64,000 bases of DNA from Callipepla californica brunnescens (taxonomy: Eukaryota > Chordata > Aves > Galliformes > Odontophoridae). The translations under genes and the position numbers were made by a program. A model generated the notes under the pieces. It worked only from the letters and a program-made list of their open reading frames with translations, ran no database searches and had not been told where the DNA came from. Position 1 is the first letter of the stretch; every line of letters begins with the position of its first letter. Below are positions 44,310 to 54,801 of the stretch, piece after piece. The DNA lies in contig JALIRH010000004.1 in the NCBI GenBank assembly GCA_023055505.1, positions 51,341,115-51,405,114 on the forward strand, read 5' to 3'.

Positions 44310-44933
44310 ACTAGTCCGCTCTTTACTCCAGGCAAGGTACAACGGTTTCCCTCCATCTGGAATATTCCTGGGATGTTCAAGTGCGCAATCCTAAAACTTA
44401 GGCAGAAAGCTTCAAAGCTGTGCGCCCCGATCCTGGCAGTGCCAGAGTCACAGCTCACCGCGGTGTGCCTGCGCCAATCAAACACTGTGCCACGAGAGCC
44501 AGAATCCTCAGAGGAAGAAAACGCCTCCGGATGCAACACTGCCCTGAGAAGGCCCTGCGGCCGATCCCGAGCTGCACCAGCTCCTGCCGGCCCTGCAAGG
44601 GAACACTGCACCTCCGGCCTGGCCTCTGGGCCTTCCTGCGTCGGGGCACACAGCACTCTCATCAGCCGCCCCTAGGCCGGTGGCTGGGGCCTACAGGGCC
44701 CTTGGGATCCCTGGCGGAGCAGCCACTGGCTTCTGAGAGTTACACCGCTGTCCCATGGACAGATGTTGGGTGCTGTCAGCTACACTGCTGTCCAGCCGAC
44801 AGCCGTTGGCATTCATCAGTTACATATTGCTGTCAGGCCGACAGCCATCGTGGTCCATCAGAACCAGAGAATGAGAGAATCAGGGATTAGGAGAATCACA
44901 AATTCACAGGCATGGCAGCGGTGCCCCAGGGGA
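44310..44933 (+). promoter_or_regulatory. Upstream region of gene copy 4
   Basis: Same 624-bp upstream block; inverted repeats at 44748, 44787 and 44829. Confidence 0.5.
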
Positions 44934-46355
44934 ATGCTAGCTTTGTTGCCTTCCTTGAAGATCATGGGTGTTCTTTGTGTTTTTGTACTTCTGTTCTGGT
45001 TAATATGGAAGATCGAGAAAAAGTTCTGGGAGGATCAAGACAACAGTGATGAGGAGAGCTGCAGCAGGGAGGAGGAGCAAGAGCAGGAGGAGCAGCAGGA
45101 GCAGGAGGCTGAGGAGCAGGAGGAGAAGGAGGTGAAGGTCCAGGATGAGCAGAACGATAGTGTTGAGGTGGAGGAAGAGGAGGTAGAAAAGCTGCAGGAA
45201 GAAGATGAGGAGGAGAACGTGCAAGAGGAAGGAGTTCATCAGTCACGTTTCCTTCCAGAATCTTTTGGGCCAAACGAGGACCTTAAGGAACTTGGAGACA
45301 GTCTGCTGTACCTAGTGAATATCCTCATCGATATAGCTCAGAATGTTGTGTTAGGTACATTCTTTCCAGTACCAGAGCAATCCTTTGTGGTGGGCAGTAC
45401 CTACGAAGGCTGGGGTCTCCCTGTGGGGGAAACTGTCTTCCGCTTTCTTGTGTCCCTGAAACCCCGACGTGGGCACATTTTCCACCTGGAACTGGGCACC
45501 ACACGGGAGCTGCCAATACAGAACTCCCGTATCCGTGTAGAGCTGAAATGCACGTGTGGGCAGGAGCAGGATCTGAAAATGCTGTATTTCCTCCACACCT
45601 CTGCGGACGAGCTGAGAAATCAGCAACCCAGCCTCCTAGACACCCTCTGCAGTGGCCCCTACCTAGACGTGGAGAAGACTGCCCGCTGGTTCGGGGCGGT
45701 GTTCAAAAATGCCTGGAAATGCGTGCCTCTGTCAGCAGCATGCCACTTGAATGCGGTGCACTACAAGCGCTCCTGCAGGTTTCAACTGACTCCTATGATC
45801 CAAAGAACATTCTTGATCGATGTCATGTTTGGCGTACAGCAAGCCGATACTGACATCTTTCTGAGCAGCCAGGAGTCAGAGGCTGCTTATACACCCAGCA
45901 CAGCCTGGCCGCAGACCTGTGCAGTGGCAGAGGCAAAGTTCTTCAAGCATGTAGCCGCCCGTGCTGGGGAGGACAGTTTCCACCTGGGATGTCTGAAAGC
46001 GTGTGCCTACATCCTGGTGGGCTACAACTTTTCCACCCACGAGCTGAAGACAGTGCTCATGCACCTCCTGACTGCCATCCCTGTGGAATGCTGGAGTTGG
46101 AGGCACTTTGTGCAGCGGATGGAAGACATCTTGCACTACCTACAGTGCTGCGTGGTGGAGAAACGGCTGGACCACTTCCTCATAGGAAATGAGGCGGTGC
46201 CTGCAGAGATTATCTTGCCGTGGGAATTCCGAGTGTCCGTACCGCCCAGCCTGTTCCAGCGTGTGGCACGGGATCCAGACAGACATGAGCAGGCGCTGTA
46301 TGAGACGGGGATGCTGCGAGATCGGTTCACAACTCTGCTGACAAGTGGGAAATGA
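44934..46355 (+). CDS. ITPRIPL1: ITPRIPL1-like protein, copy 4 (473 aa)
   Basis: Intact frame and same domain layout as copy 1. The C-terminal patch, residues 367-421, differs as a block from copies 1-3: STHE for SPYE, SWRHF for SQSYF, LQCCVVEK for LRCCVEEK or LCCCVEEK, and NEAV for NKAV, with silent changes in the same 170 bp. Private or shared changes elsewhere are Gly for Asp at 141, Tyr for Cys at 218 (shared with copy 6) and His for Arg at 271 (copies 4-6). Preceded by the array spacer instead of a broken 5' exon. Confidence 0.85.
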   Translation: MLALLPSLKIMGVLCVFVLLFWLIWKIEKKFWEDQDNSDEESCSREEEQEQEEQQEQEAEEQEEKEVKVQDEQNDSVEVEEEEVEKLQEEDEEENVQEEGVHQSRFLPESFGPNEDLKELGDSLLYLVNILIDIAQNVVLGTFFPVPEQSFVVGSTYEGWGLPVGETVFRFLVSLKPRRGHIFHLELGTTRELPIQNSRIRVELKCTCGQEQDLKMLYFLHTSADELRNQQPSLLDTLCSGPYLDVEKTARWFGAVFKNAWKCVPLSAACHLNAVHYKRSCRFQLTPMIQRTFLIDVMFGVQQADTDIFLSSQESEAAYTPSTAWPQTCAVAEAKFFKHVAARAGEDSFHLGCLKACAYILVGYNFSTHELKTVLMHLLTAIPVECWSWRHFVQRMEDILHYLQCCVVEKRLDHFLIGNEAVPAEIILPWEFRVSVPPSLFQRVARDPDRHEQALYETGMLRDRFTTLLTSGK

Positions 46356-46785
46356 CAGACTTCCACTTGTCCCACAGCCGAGCAAGGTGGACGTGGAGAA
46401 GACGCTCCTCAGTAATCATCCATCAAATGAGCTGTGCGTGTCTGAGTGCTGCAGAAGCCCAGGCTCCTATCTGCTTGCAGTCGGACTGCAGAATGCAGCC
46501 AATTTTTCCATGACGTGCAAATTGACCGGAGTCCTCCTCTCCTACTCCTGCAGCTTGGCAAAATCCTGTTAAAAGTGAGGCCACATGCTCTCCACACACC
46601 CTTCACAAGAGAGTTTTCCAGTTTTATCCTTACTGTTATTTGTCTGTTTTTTGACTTAATAAATAATCTTCACCTCAACCCACAGGTTGCAGTGTTTTGG
46701 TTTCCATTCTCCCCCCATCCCCTGCGAGAGAGGGCGTGAGCAAACGGCCGCGTGGTTCTGAGCTGCGTGCCAGCTCCAAAAACAA
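46356..46785 (+). terminator. 3' UTR and poly(A) signal of copy 4
   Basis: AATAAA at 46658-46663. Confidence 0.75.
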
Positions 46786-47730
46786 TGCTTCCTTTGGCAT
46801 CCAACGGGGGCCCGAAGGATTTAGGTCAGGGCAGATCTGAGCAGAACACGCTTACACAAAGTTGTTATCAAGAGCTTGATAGCAGCCGGCACGGTCCTTC
46901 CATTCACAAAAGGGCTTTATTTTCTTACAGGGCTCTTTTTCTTAGCTCCTTTTGCCTGTCTGGGGGCTGCCCTGAGCTCATTTATGGTTTTGCCTCCTTG
47001 TACGGAGCATGCGCTCGTGTTTCACCCACAATGGATTTAACTGGGTGTTTGTACTCATTACGGCCATCGTTTTTGCACCTCAGGAATCTTCCCACTGAAA
47101 CTGTTAACTAGTCCGCTCTTTACTCCAGGCAAGGTACAACGGTTTCCCTCCATCTGGAATATTCCTGGGATGTTCAAGTGCGCAATCCTAAAACTTAGGC
47201 AGAAAGCTTCAAAGCTGTGCGCCCCGATCCTGGCAGTGCCAGAGTCACAGCTCACCGCGGTGTGCCTGCGCCAATCAAACACTGTGCCACGAGAGCCAGA
47301 ATCCTCAGAGGAAGAAAACGCCTCCGGATGCAACACTGCCCTGAGAAGGCCCTGCGGCCGATCCCGAGCTGCACCAGCTCCTGCCGGCCCTGCAAGGGAA
47401 CACTGCACCTCCGGCCTGGCCTCTGGGCCTTCCTGCGTCGGGGCACACAGCACTCTCATCAGCCGCCCCTAGGCCGGTGGCTGGGGCCTACAGGGCCCTT
47501 GGGATCCCTGGCGGAGCAGCCACTGGCTTCTGAGAGTTACACCGCTGTCCCATGGACAGATGTTGGGTGCTGTCAGCTACACTGCTGTCCAGCCGACAGC
47601 CGTTGGCATTCATCAGTTACATATTGCTGTCAGGCCGACAGCCATCGTGGTCCATCAGAACCAGAGAATGAGAGAATCAGGGATTAGGAGAATCACAAAT
47701 TCACAGGCATGGCAGCGGTGCCCCAGGGGA
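46786..47730 (+). promoter_or_regulatory. Array spacer and upstream region of gene copy 5
   Basis: 321-bp spacer to 47106, then the 624-bp upstream block with the three inverted repeats at 47545, 47584 and 47626. Confidence 0.5.
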
Positions 47731-49152
47731 ATGCTAGCTTTGTTGCCTTCCTTGAAGATCATGGGTGTTCTTTGTGTTTTTGTACTTCTGTTCTGGTTAA
47801 TATGGAAGATCGAGAAAAAGTTCTGGGAGGATCAAGACAACAGTGATGAGGAGAGCTGCAGCAGGGAGGAGGAGCAAGAGCAGGAGGAGCAGCAGGAGCA
47901 GGAGGCTGAGGAGCAGGAGGAGAAGGAGGTGAAGGTCCAGGATGAGCAGAACGATAGTGTTGAGGTGGAGGAAGAGGAGGTAGAAAAGCTGCAGGAAGAA
48001 GATGAGGAGGAGAACGTGCAAGAGGAAGGAGTTCATCAGTCACGTTTCCTTCCAGAATCTTTTGGGCCAAACGAGGACCTTAAGGAACTTGGAGACAGTC
48101 TGCTGTACCTAGTGAATATCCTCATCGATATAGCTCAGAATGTTGTGTTAGATACATTCTTTCCAGTACCAGAGCAATCCTTTGTGGTGGGCAGTACCTA
48201 CGAAGGCTGGGGTCTCACTGTGGGGGAAACTGTCTTCTGCTTTCTTGTGTCCCTGAAACCCCGACGTGGGCACATTTTCCACCTGGAACTGGGCACCACA
48301 CGGGAGCTGCCAATACAGAACTCCCGTATCCGTGTAGAGCTGAAATGCACGTGTGGGCAGGAGCAGGATCTGAAAATGCTGTGTTTCCTCCACACCTCTG
48401 CGGACGAGCTGAGAAATCAGCAACCCAGCCTCCTAGACACCCTCTGCAGTGGCCCCTACCTAGACGTGGAGAAGACTGCCCGCTGGTTCGGGGCGGTGTT
48501 CAAAAATGCCTGGAAATGCGTGCCTCTGTCAGCAGCATGCCACTTGAATGCGGTGCACTACAAGCGCTCCTGCAGGTTTCAACTGACTCCTATGATCCAA
48601 AGAACATTCTTGATCGATGTCATGTTTGGCGTACAGCAAGCCGATACTGACATCTTTCTGAGCAGCCAGGAGTCAGAGGCTGCTTATACACCCAGCACAG
48701 CCTGGCCGCAGACCTGTGCAGTGGCAGAGGCAAAGTTCTTCAAGCATATAGCCGCCCGTGCTGGGGAGGACAGTTTCCACCTGGGATGTCTGAAAGTGTG
48801 TGCCTACATCCTGGTGGGCTACAACTTTTCCACCCACGAGCTGAAGACAGTGCTCATGCACCTCCTGACTGCCATCCCTGTGGAATGCTGGAGTTGGAGG
48901 CACTTTGTGCAGCGGATGGAAGACATCTTGCACTACCTACAGTGCTGCGTGGTGGAGAAACGGCTGGACCACTTCCTCATAGGAAATGAGGCGGTGCCTG
49001 CAGAGATTATCTTGCCGTGGGAATTCCGAGTGTCCGTACCGCCCAGCCTGTTCCAGCGTGTGGCACGGGATCCAGACAGACATGAGCAGGCGCTGTATGA
49101 GACGGGGATGCTGCGAGATCGGTTCACAACTCTGCTGACAAGTGGGAAATGA
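47731..49152 (+). CDS. ITPRIPL1: ITPRIPL1-like protein, copy 5 (473 aa)
   Basis: Intact frame with the copy-4 form of the C-terminal patch. Private changes: Thr for Pro-163 and Cys for Arg-170 close to the GS motif, Ile for Val-340 and Val for Ala-356; the last two are shared with truncated copy 7. Arg-170 lies where nucleotidyltransferase relatives carry a catalytic Asp, so this position appears unconstrained. Confidence 0.85.
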   Translation: MLALLPSLKIMGVLCVFVLLFWLIWKIEKKFWEDQDNSDEESCSREEEQEQEEQQEQEAEEQEEKEVKVQDEQNDSVEVEEEEVEKLQEEDEEENVQEEGVHQSRFLPESFGPNEDLKELGDSLLYLVNILIDIAQNVVLDTFFPVPEQSFVVGSTYEGWGLTVGETVFCFLVSLKPRRGHIFHLELGTTRELPIQNSRIRVELKCTCGQEQDLKMLCFLHTSADELRNQQPSLLDTLCSGPYLDVEKTARWFGAVFKNAWKCVPLSAACHLNAVHYKRSCRFQLTPMIQRTFLIDVMFGVQQADTDIFLSSQESEAAYTPSTAWPQTCAVAEAKFFKHIAARAGEDSFHLGCLKVCAYILVGYNFSTHELKTVLMHLLTAIPVECWSWRHFVQRMEDILHYLQCCVVEKRLDHFLIGNEAVPAEIILPWEFRVSVPPSLFQRVARDPDRHEQALYETGMLRDRFTTLLTSGK

Positions 49153-49582
49153 CAGACTTCCACTTGTCCCACAGCCGAGCAAGGTGGACGTGGAGAAGAC
49201 GCTCCTCAGTAATCATCCATCAAATGAGCTGTGCGTGTCTGAGTGCTGCAGAAGCCCAGGCTCCTATCTGCTTGCAGTCGGACTGCAGAATGCAGCCAAT
49301 TTTTCCATGACGTGCAAATTGACCGGAGTCCTCCTCTCCTACTCCTGCAGCTTGGCAAAATCCTGTTAAAAGTGAGGCCACATGCTCTCCACACACCCTT
49401 CACAAGAGAGTTTTCCAGTTTTATCCTTACTGTTATTTGTCTGTTTTTTGACTTAATAAATAATCTTCACCTCAACCCACAGGTTGCAGTGTTTTGGTTT
49501 CCATTCTCCCCCCATCCCCTGCGAGAGAGGGCGTGAGCAAACGGCCGCGTGGTTCTGAGCTGCGTGCCAGCTCCAAAAACAA
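49153..49582 (+). terminator. 3' UTR and poly(A) signal of copy 5
   Basis: AATAAA at 49455-49460. Confidence 0.75.
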
Positions 49583-50527
49583 TGCTTCCTCTGGCATCCA
49601 ACGGGGGCCCGAAGGATTTAGGTCAGGGCAGATCTGAGCAGAACACGCTTACACAAAGTTGTTATCAAGAGCTTGATAGCAGCCGGCACGGTCCTTCCAT
49701 TCACAAAAGGGCTTTATTTTCTTACAGGGCTCTTTTTCTTAGCTCCTTTTGCCTGTCTGGGGGCTGCCCTGAGCTCATTTATGGTTTTGCCTCCTTGTAC
49801 GGAGCATGCGCTCGTGTTTCACCCACAATGGATTTAACTGGGTGTTTGTACTCATTACGGCCATCGTTTTTGCACCTCAGGAATCTTCCCACTGAAACTG
49901 TTAACTAGTCCGCTCTTTACTCCAGGCAAGGTACAACGGTTTCCCTCCATCTGGAATATTCCTGGGATGTTCAAGTGCGCAATCCTAAAACTTAGGCAGA
50001 AAGCTTCAAAGCTGTGCGCCCCGATCCTGGCAGTGCCAGAGTCACAGCTCACCGCGGTGTGCCTGCGCCAATCAAACACTGTGCCACGAGAGCCAGAATC
50101 CTCAGAGGAAGAAAACGCCTCCGGATGCAACACTGCCCTGAGAAGGCCCTGCGGCCGATCCCGAGCTGCACCAGCTCCTGCCGGCCCTGCAAGGGAACAC
50201 TGCACCTCCGGCCTGGCCTCTGGGCCTTCCTGCGTCGGGGCACACAGCACTCTCATCAGCCGCCCCTAGGCCGGTGGCTGGGGCCTACAGGGCCCTTGGG
50301 ATCCCTGGCGGAGCAGCCACTGGCTTCTGAGAGTTACACCGCTGTTCCATCGACAGATGTTGGGTGCTGTCAGCTACACTGCTGTCCAGCCGACAGCCGT
50401 TGGCATTCATCAGTTACATATTGCTGTCAGGCCGACAGCCATCGTGGTCCATCAGAACCAGAGAATGAGAGAATCAGGGATTAGGAGAATCACAAATTCA
50501 CAGGCATGGCAGCGGTGCCCCAGGGGA
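49583..50527 (+). promoter_or_regulatory. Array spacer and upstream region of gene copy 6
   Basis: Same as before copy 5. The first inverted repeat (50342-50356) has changed to CTGTTCCATCGACAG, which weakens its stem; the other two are intact. Confidence 0.5.
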
Positions 50528-51949
50528 ATGCTAGCTTTGTTGCCTTCCTTGAAGATCATGGGTGTTCTTTGTGTTTTTGTACTTCTGTTCCGGTTAATAT
50601 GGAAGATCGAGAAAAAGTTCTGGGAGGATCAAGACAACAGTGATGAGGAGAGCTGCAGCAGGGAGGAGGAGCAAGAGCAGGAGGAGCAGCAGGAGCAGGA
50701 GGCTGAGGAGCAGGAGGAGAAGGAGGTGAAGGTCCAGGATGAGCAGAACGATAGTGTTGAGGTGGAGGAAGAGGAGGTAGAAAAGCTGCAGGAAGAAGAT
50801 GAGGAGGAGAACGTGCAAGAGGAAGGAGTTCATCAGTCACGTTTCCTTCCAGAATCTTTTGGGCCAAACGAGGACCTTAAGGAACTTGGAGACAGTCTGC
50901 TGTACCTAGTGAATATCCTCATCGATATAGCTCAGAATGTTGTGTTAGATACATTCTTTCCAGTACCAGAGCAATCCTTTGTGGTGGGCAGTACCTACGA
51001 AGGCTGGGGTCTCCCTGTGGGGGAAACTGTCTTCCGCTTTCTTGTGTCCCTGAAACCCCGACGTGGGCACATTTTCCACCTGGAACTGGGCACCACACGG
51101 GAGCTGCCAATACAGAACTCCCGTATCCGTGTAGAGCTGAAATGCACGTGTGGGCAGGAGCAGGATCTGAAAATGCTGTATTTCCTCCACACCTCTGCGG
51201 ACGAGCTGAGAAATCAGCAACCCAGCCTCCTAGACACCCTCTGCAGTGGCCCCTACCTAGACGTGGAGAAGACTGCCCGCTGGTTCGGGGCGGTGTTCAA
51301 AAATGCCTGGAAATGCGTGCCTCTGTCAGCAGCATGCCACTTGAATGCGGTGCACTACAAGCGCTCCTGCAGGTTTCAACTGACTCCTATGATCCAAAGA
51401 ACATTCTTGATCGATGTCATGTTTGGCGTACAGCAAGCCGATACTGACATCTTTCTGAGCAGCCAGGAGTCAGAGGCTGCTTATACACCCAGCACAGCCT
51501 GGCCGCAGACCTGTGCAGTGGCAGAGGCAAAGTTCTTCAAGCATGTAGCCGCCCGTGCTGGGGAGGACAGTTTCCACCTGGGATGTCTGAAAGCGTGTGC
51601 CTACATCCTGGTGGGCTACAACTTTTCCACCCACGAGCTGAAGACAGTGCTCATGCACCTCCTGACTGCCATCCCTGTGGAATGCTGGAGTTGGAGGCAC
51701 TTTGTGCAGCGGATGGAAGGCATCTTGCACTACCTACAGTGCTGCGTGGTGGAGAAACGGCTGGACCACTTCCTCATAGGAAATGAGGCGGTGCCTGCAG
51801 AGATTATCTTGCCGTGGGAATTCCGAGTGTCCGTACCGCCCAGCCTGTTCCAGCGTGTGGCACGGGATCCAGACAGACATGAGCAGGCGCTGTATGAGAC
51901 GGGGATGCTGCGAGATCGGTTCACAACTCTGCTGACAAGTGGGAAATGA
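50528..51949 (+). CDS. ITPRIPL1: ITPRIPL1-like protein, copy 6 (473 aa)
   Basis: Intact frame, copy-4 form of the C-terminal patch, Tyr-218 shared with copy 4. Private changes are Arg for Trp-22 inside the membrane segment, which adds a charge to the hydrophobic core and may weaken anchoring, and Gly for Asp-398. Confidence 0.84.
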   Translation: MLALLPSLKIMGVLCVFVLLFRLIWKIEKKFWEDQDNSDEESCSREEEQEQEEQQEQEAEEQEEKEVKVQDEQNDSVEVEEEEVEKLQEEDEEENVQEEGVHQSRFLPESFGPNEDLKELGDSLLYLVNILIDIAQNVVLDTFFPVPEQSFVVGSTYEGWGLPVGETVFRFLVSLKPRRGHIFHLELGTTRELPIQNSRIRVELKCTCGQEQDLKMLYFLHTSADELRNQQPSLLDTLCSGPYLDVEKTARWFGAVFKNAWKCVPLSAACHLNAVHYKRSCRFQLTPMIQRTFLIDVMFGVQQADTDIFLSSQESEAAYTPSTAWPQTCAVAEAKFFKHVAARAGEDSFHLGCLKACAYILVGYNFSTHELKTVLMHLLTAIPVECWSWRHFVQRMEGILHYLQCCVVEKRLDHFLIGNEAVPAEIILPWEFRVSVPPSLFQRVARDPDRHEQALYETGMLRDRFTTLLTSGK

Positions 51950-52379
51950 CAGACTTCCACTTGTCCCACAGCCGAGCAAGGTGGACGTGGAGAAGACGCT
52001 CCTCAGTAATCATCCATCAAATGAGCTGTGCGTGTCTGAGTGCTGCAGAAGCCCAGGCTCCTATCTGCTTGCAGTCGGACTGCAGAATGCAGCCAATTTT
52101 TCCATGACGTGCAAATTGACCGGAGTCCTCCTCTCCTACTCCTGCAGCTTGGCAAAATCCTGTTAAAAGTGAGGCCACATGCTCTCCACACACCCTTCAC
52201 AAGAGAGTTTTCCAGTTTTATCCTTACTGTTATTTGTCTGTTTTTTGACTTAATAAATAATCTTCACCTCAACCCACAGGTTGCAGTGTTTTGGTTTCCA
52301 TTCTCCCCCCATCCCCTGCGAGAGAGGGCGTGAGCAAACGGCCGCGTGGTTCTGAGCTGCGTGCCAGCTCCAAAAACAA
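51950..52379 (+). terminator. 3' UTR and poly(A) signal of copy 6
   Basis: AATAAA at 52252-52257. Confidence 0.75.
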
Positions 52380-53324
52380 TGCTTCCTCTGGCATCCAACG
52401 GGGGCCCGAAGGATTTAGGTCAGGGCAGATCTGAGCAGAACACGCTTACACAAAGTTGTTATCAAGAGCTTGATAGCAGCCGGCACGGTCCTTCCATTCA
52501 CAAAAGGGCTTTATTTTCTTACAGGGCTCTTTTTCTTAGCTCCTTTTGCCTGTCTGGGGGCTGCCCTGAGCTCATTTATGGTTTTGCCTCCTTGTACGGA
52601 GCATGCGCTCGTGTTTCACCCACAATGGATTTAACTGGGTGTTTGTACTCATTACGGCCATCGTTTTTGCACCTCAGGAATCTTCCCACTGAAACTGTTA
52701 ACTAGTCCGCTCTTTACTCCAGGCAAGGTACAACGGTTTCCCTCCATCTGGAATATTCCTGGGATGTTCAAGTGCGCAATCCTAAAACTTAGGCAGAAAG
52801 CTTCAAAGCTGTGCGCCCCGATCCTGGCAGTGCCAGAGTCACAGCTCACCGCGGTGTGCCTGCGCCAATCAAACACTGTGCCACGAGAGCCAGAATCCTC
52901 AGAGGAAGAAAACGCCTCCGGATGCAACACTGCCCTGAGAAGGCCCTGCGGCCGATCCCGAGCTGCACCAGCTCCTGCCGGCCCTGCAAGGGAACACTGC
53001 ACCTCCGGCCTGGCCTCTGGGCCTTCCTGCGTCGGGGCACACAGCACTCTCATCAGCCGCCCCTAGGCCGGTGGCTGGGGCCTACAGGGCCCTTGGGATC
53101 CCTGGCGGAGCAGCCACTGGCTTCTGAGAGTTACACCGCTGTTCCATCGACAGATGTTGGGTGCTGTCAGCTACACTGCTGTCCAGCCGACAGCCGTTGG
53201 CATTCATCAGTTACATATTGCTGTCAGGCCGACAGCCATCGTGGTCCATCAGAACCAGAGAATGAGAGAATCAGGGATTAGGAGAATCACAAATTCACAG
53301 GCATGGCAGCGGTGCCCCAGGGGA
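52380..53324 (+). promoter_or_regulatory. Array spacer and upstream region of truncated copy 7
   Basis: Same as before copy 6, including the altered first inverted repeat (53139-53153), showing that units 6 and 7 are closest relatives here. Confidence 0.5.
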
Positions 53325-54209
53325 ATGCTAGCTTTGTTGCCTTCCTTGAAGATCATGGGTGTTCTTTGTGTTTTTGTACTTCTGTTCTGGTTAATATGGA
53401 AGATCGAGAAAAAGTTCTGGGAGGATCAAGACAACAGTGATGAGGAGAGCTGCAGCAGGGAGGAGGAGCAAGAGCAGGAGGAGCAGCAGGAGCAGGAGGC
53501 TGAGGAGCAGGAGGAGAAGGAGGTGAAGGTCCAGGATGAGCAGAACGATAGTGGTGAGGTGGAGGAAGAGGAGGTAGAAAAGCTGCAGGAAGAAGATGAG
53601 GAGGAGAACGTGCAAGAGGAAGGAGTTCATCAGTCACGTTTCCTTCCAGAATCTTTTGGGCCAAACGAGGACCTTAAAGAGCTCCCATATTCGTGTAGAG
53701 CTGAAATGCACGTGTGGGCAGGAGCAGGATCTGAAAATGCTGTGTTTCCTCCACACCTCTGAGGACGAGCTGAGAAATCAGCAACCCAGCCTCCTAGACA
53801 CCCTCTGCAGTGGCCCCTACCTAGACGTGGAGAAGACTGCCCGCTGGTTCGGGGCAGTGTTCAAAAATGCCTGGAAATGCGTGCCTCTGTCATCAGTATG
53901 CCGCTTGAATGTGGTGCACTACAAGCGCTCCTGCAGGTTTCAACTGACTCCTATGATCCAAAGAACATTCTTGATCGATGTCATGTTTGGCGTACAGCAA
54001 GCCGATACTGACATCTTTCTGAGCAGCCAGGAGTCAGAGGCTGCTTATACACCCAGCACAGCCTGGCCGCAGACCTGTGCAGTGGCAGAGGCAAAGTTCT
54101 TCAAGCATATAGCCGCCCGTGCTGGGGAGGACAGTTTCCACCTGGGATGTCTGAAAGTGTGTGCCTACATTCTGGTGGGCTACAACTTTTCCACCCACGA
54201 GCTGAAGAC
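53325..54209 (+). pseudogene. ITPRIPL1-like copy 7, deleted and 3'-truncated
   Basis: Starts MLALL like copies 3-6 and is open through the acidic region to about 53675. A net deletion of 233 bp (frameshifting) then removes the region holding the GS motif and rejoins at GAGCTC near 53680, where the parent has GAGCTG. The rest follows in another frame to ELKTH and homology stops at GAAGAC (54209), so the last about 100 codons, the 3' UTR and the poly(A) signal are missing. It has Gly in DSGEVE like copies 1 and 2 but the STHE form of the patch start, a mosaic. Confidence 0.9.
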
Positions 54210-54801
54210 GCATGAATGGCTCGCCTGAAGAAACCCTCTGCCCGTATCTCTTTCTCAAAGAAGAAGGGATAGGCTGCTGACTGCTCGACAGCCACAGGAA
54301 CGGCAGCGTGTTGCAGAAGAGGTGACTGACTGATGTCCTCTCCCACCTCCTCCCTGACGCAGTGGTGGAGGAGGTCACTGATGGTTATTCCTGCCAGGTC
54401 CATCGCTGCTCTTGCCGTTGCCCGGTGCGGTCTGGATTTCTGCCGCTAGGCGTCGCCGTGGTGCCGCGCGGGGCTCAGTTTGCTGTCATTCTGTACCCGC
54501 ACTGCGGCGCTTTGGCGACGTCTGAAATCCTTCCTCTGAGGTGATGAGCATGTGCCCGAGGAGGTGTTTGATTCTAGCAGTATGTATGGCAGATAGAGTG
54601 TCTCAGGAAAACCCAATTTGACGTCGTATCCCACAATCTCTGCTGCAAACCCTGTTACAAGGATGACCATCACAAATATCTTCTGATTTCTTTCTTGGAT
54701 TGTAAAGTTTTCTAGTTGCTAGAGCAGACTTGATGGAACTGCTGTGTTTTGTGAGGGTTGATGAATATAAAGGAAACTGTCTGCTTCTCCCGGCAGCTGG
54801 T
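54210..54801. other. Unique sequence right of the array
   Basis: CpG-containing at 54330-54540 and open on both strands over short stretches (for example plus 54362-54544, minus 54673-54446), but I see no recognisable domain or splice structure. Confidence 0.4.

Larger units (their letters stand above)
41513..54209 (+). repeat. Tandem array, 2797-bp unit, four full copies plus a partial fifth
   Basis: Unit starts at ACTAGTCC: 41513, 44310, 47107, 49904 and 52701, each exactly 2797 bases apart. Matching ATGs (42137, 44934, 47731, 50528, 53325) and poly(A) signals (43861, 46658, 49455, 52252) keep the same spacing. Each unit holds the upstream region, one ITPRIPL1-like gene, its 3' UTR and a 321-bp spacer. 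The fifth unit is internally deleted and ends at 54209. Zero net length change across the complete units points to very recent duplication or continuing homogenisation. Confidence 0.93.

Noticed and set aside
44420..44890. 156-codon plus-strand frame upstream of the array genes
   Set aside because: Present in copies 3-6 (and before copy 7) but broken in copies 1 and 2, arginine/proline-rich from GC composition, overlaps the CCAAT box and inverted repeats; more likely promoter/UTR.
44310..52700. Dismissing the tandem array as an assembly artefact
   Set aside because: Units carry private substitutions (for example at 45354, 48217, 51719) and the edge unit has its own deletion, so they are distinct copies; exact copy number still needs long-read confirmation.
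41513..54209. CRISPR or other short-repeat array interpretation of the periodicity
   Set aside because: The units are 2.8-kb gene-sized duplications in a vertebrate genome, not short repeats with unique spacers.
54446..54673. Minus-strand 75-codon frame with a hydrophobic start
   Set aside because: No homologue recognised and no supporting signals.
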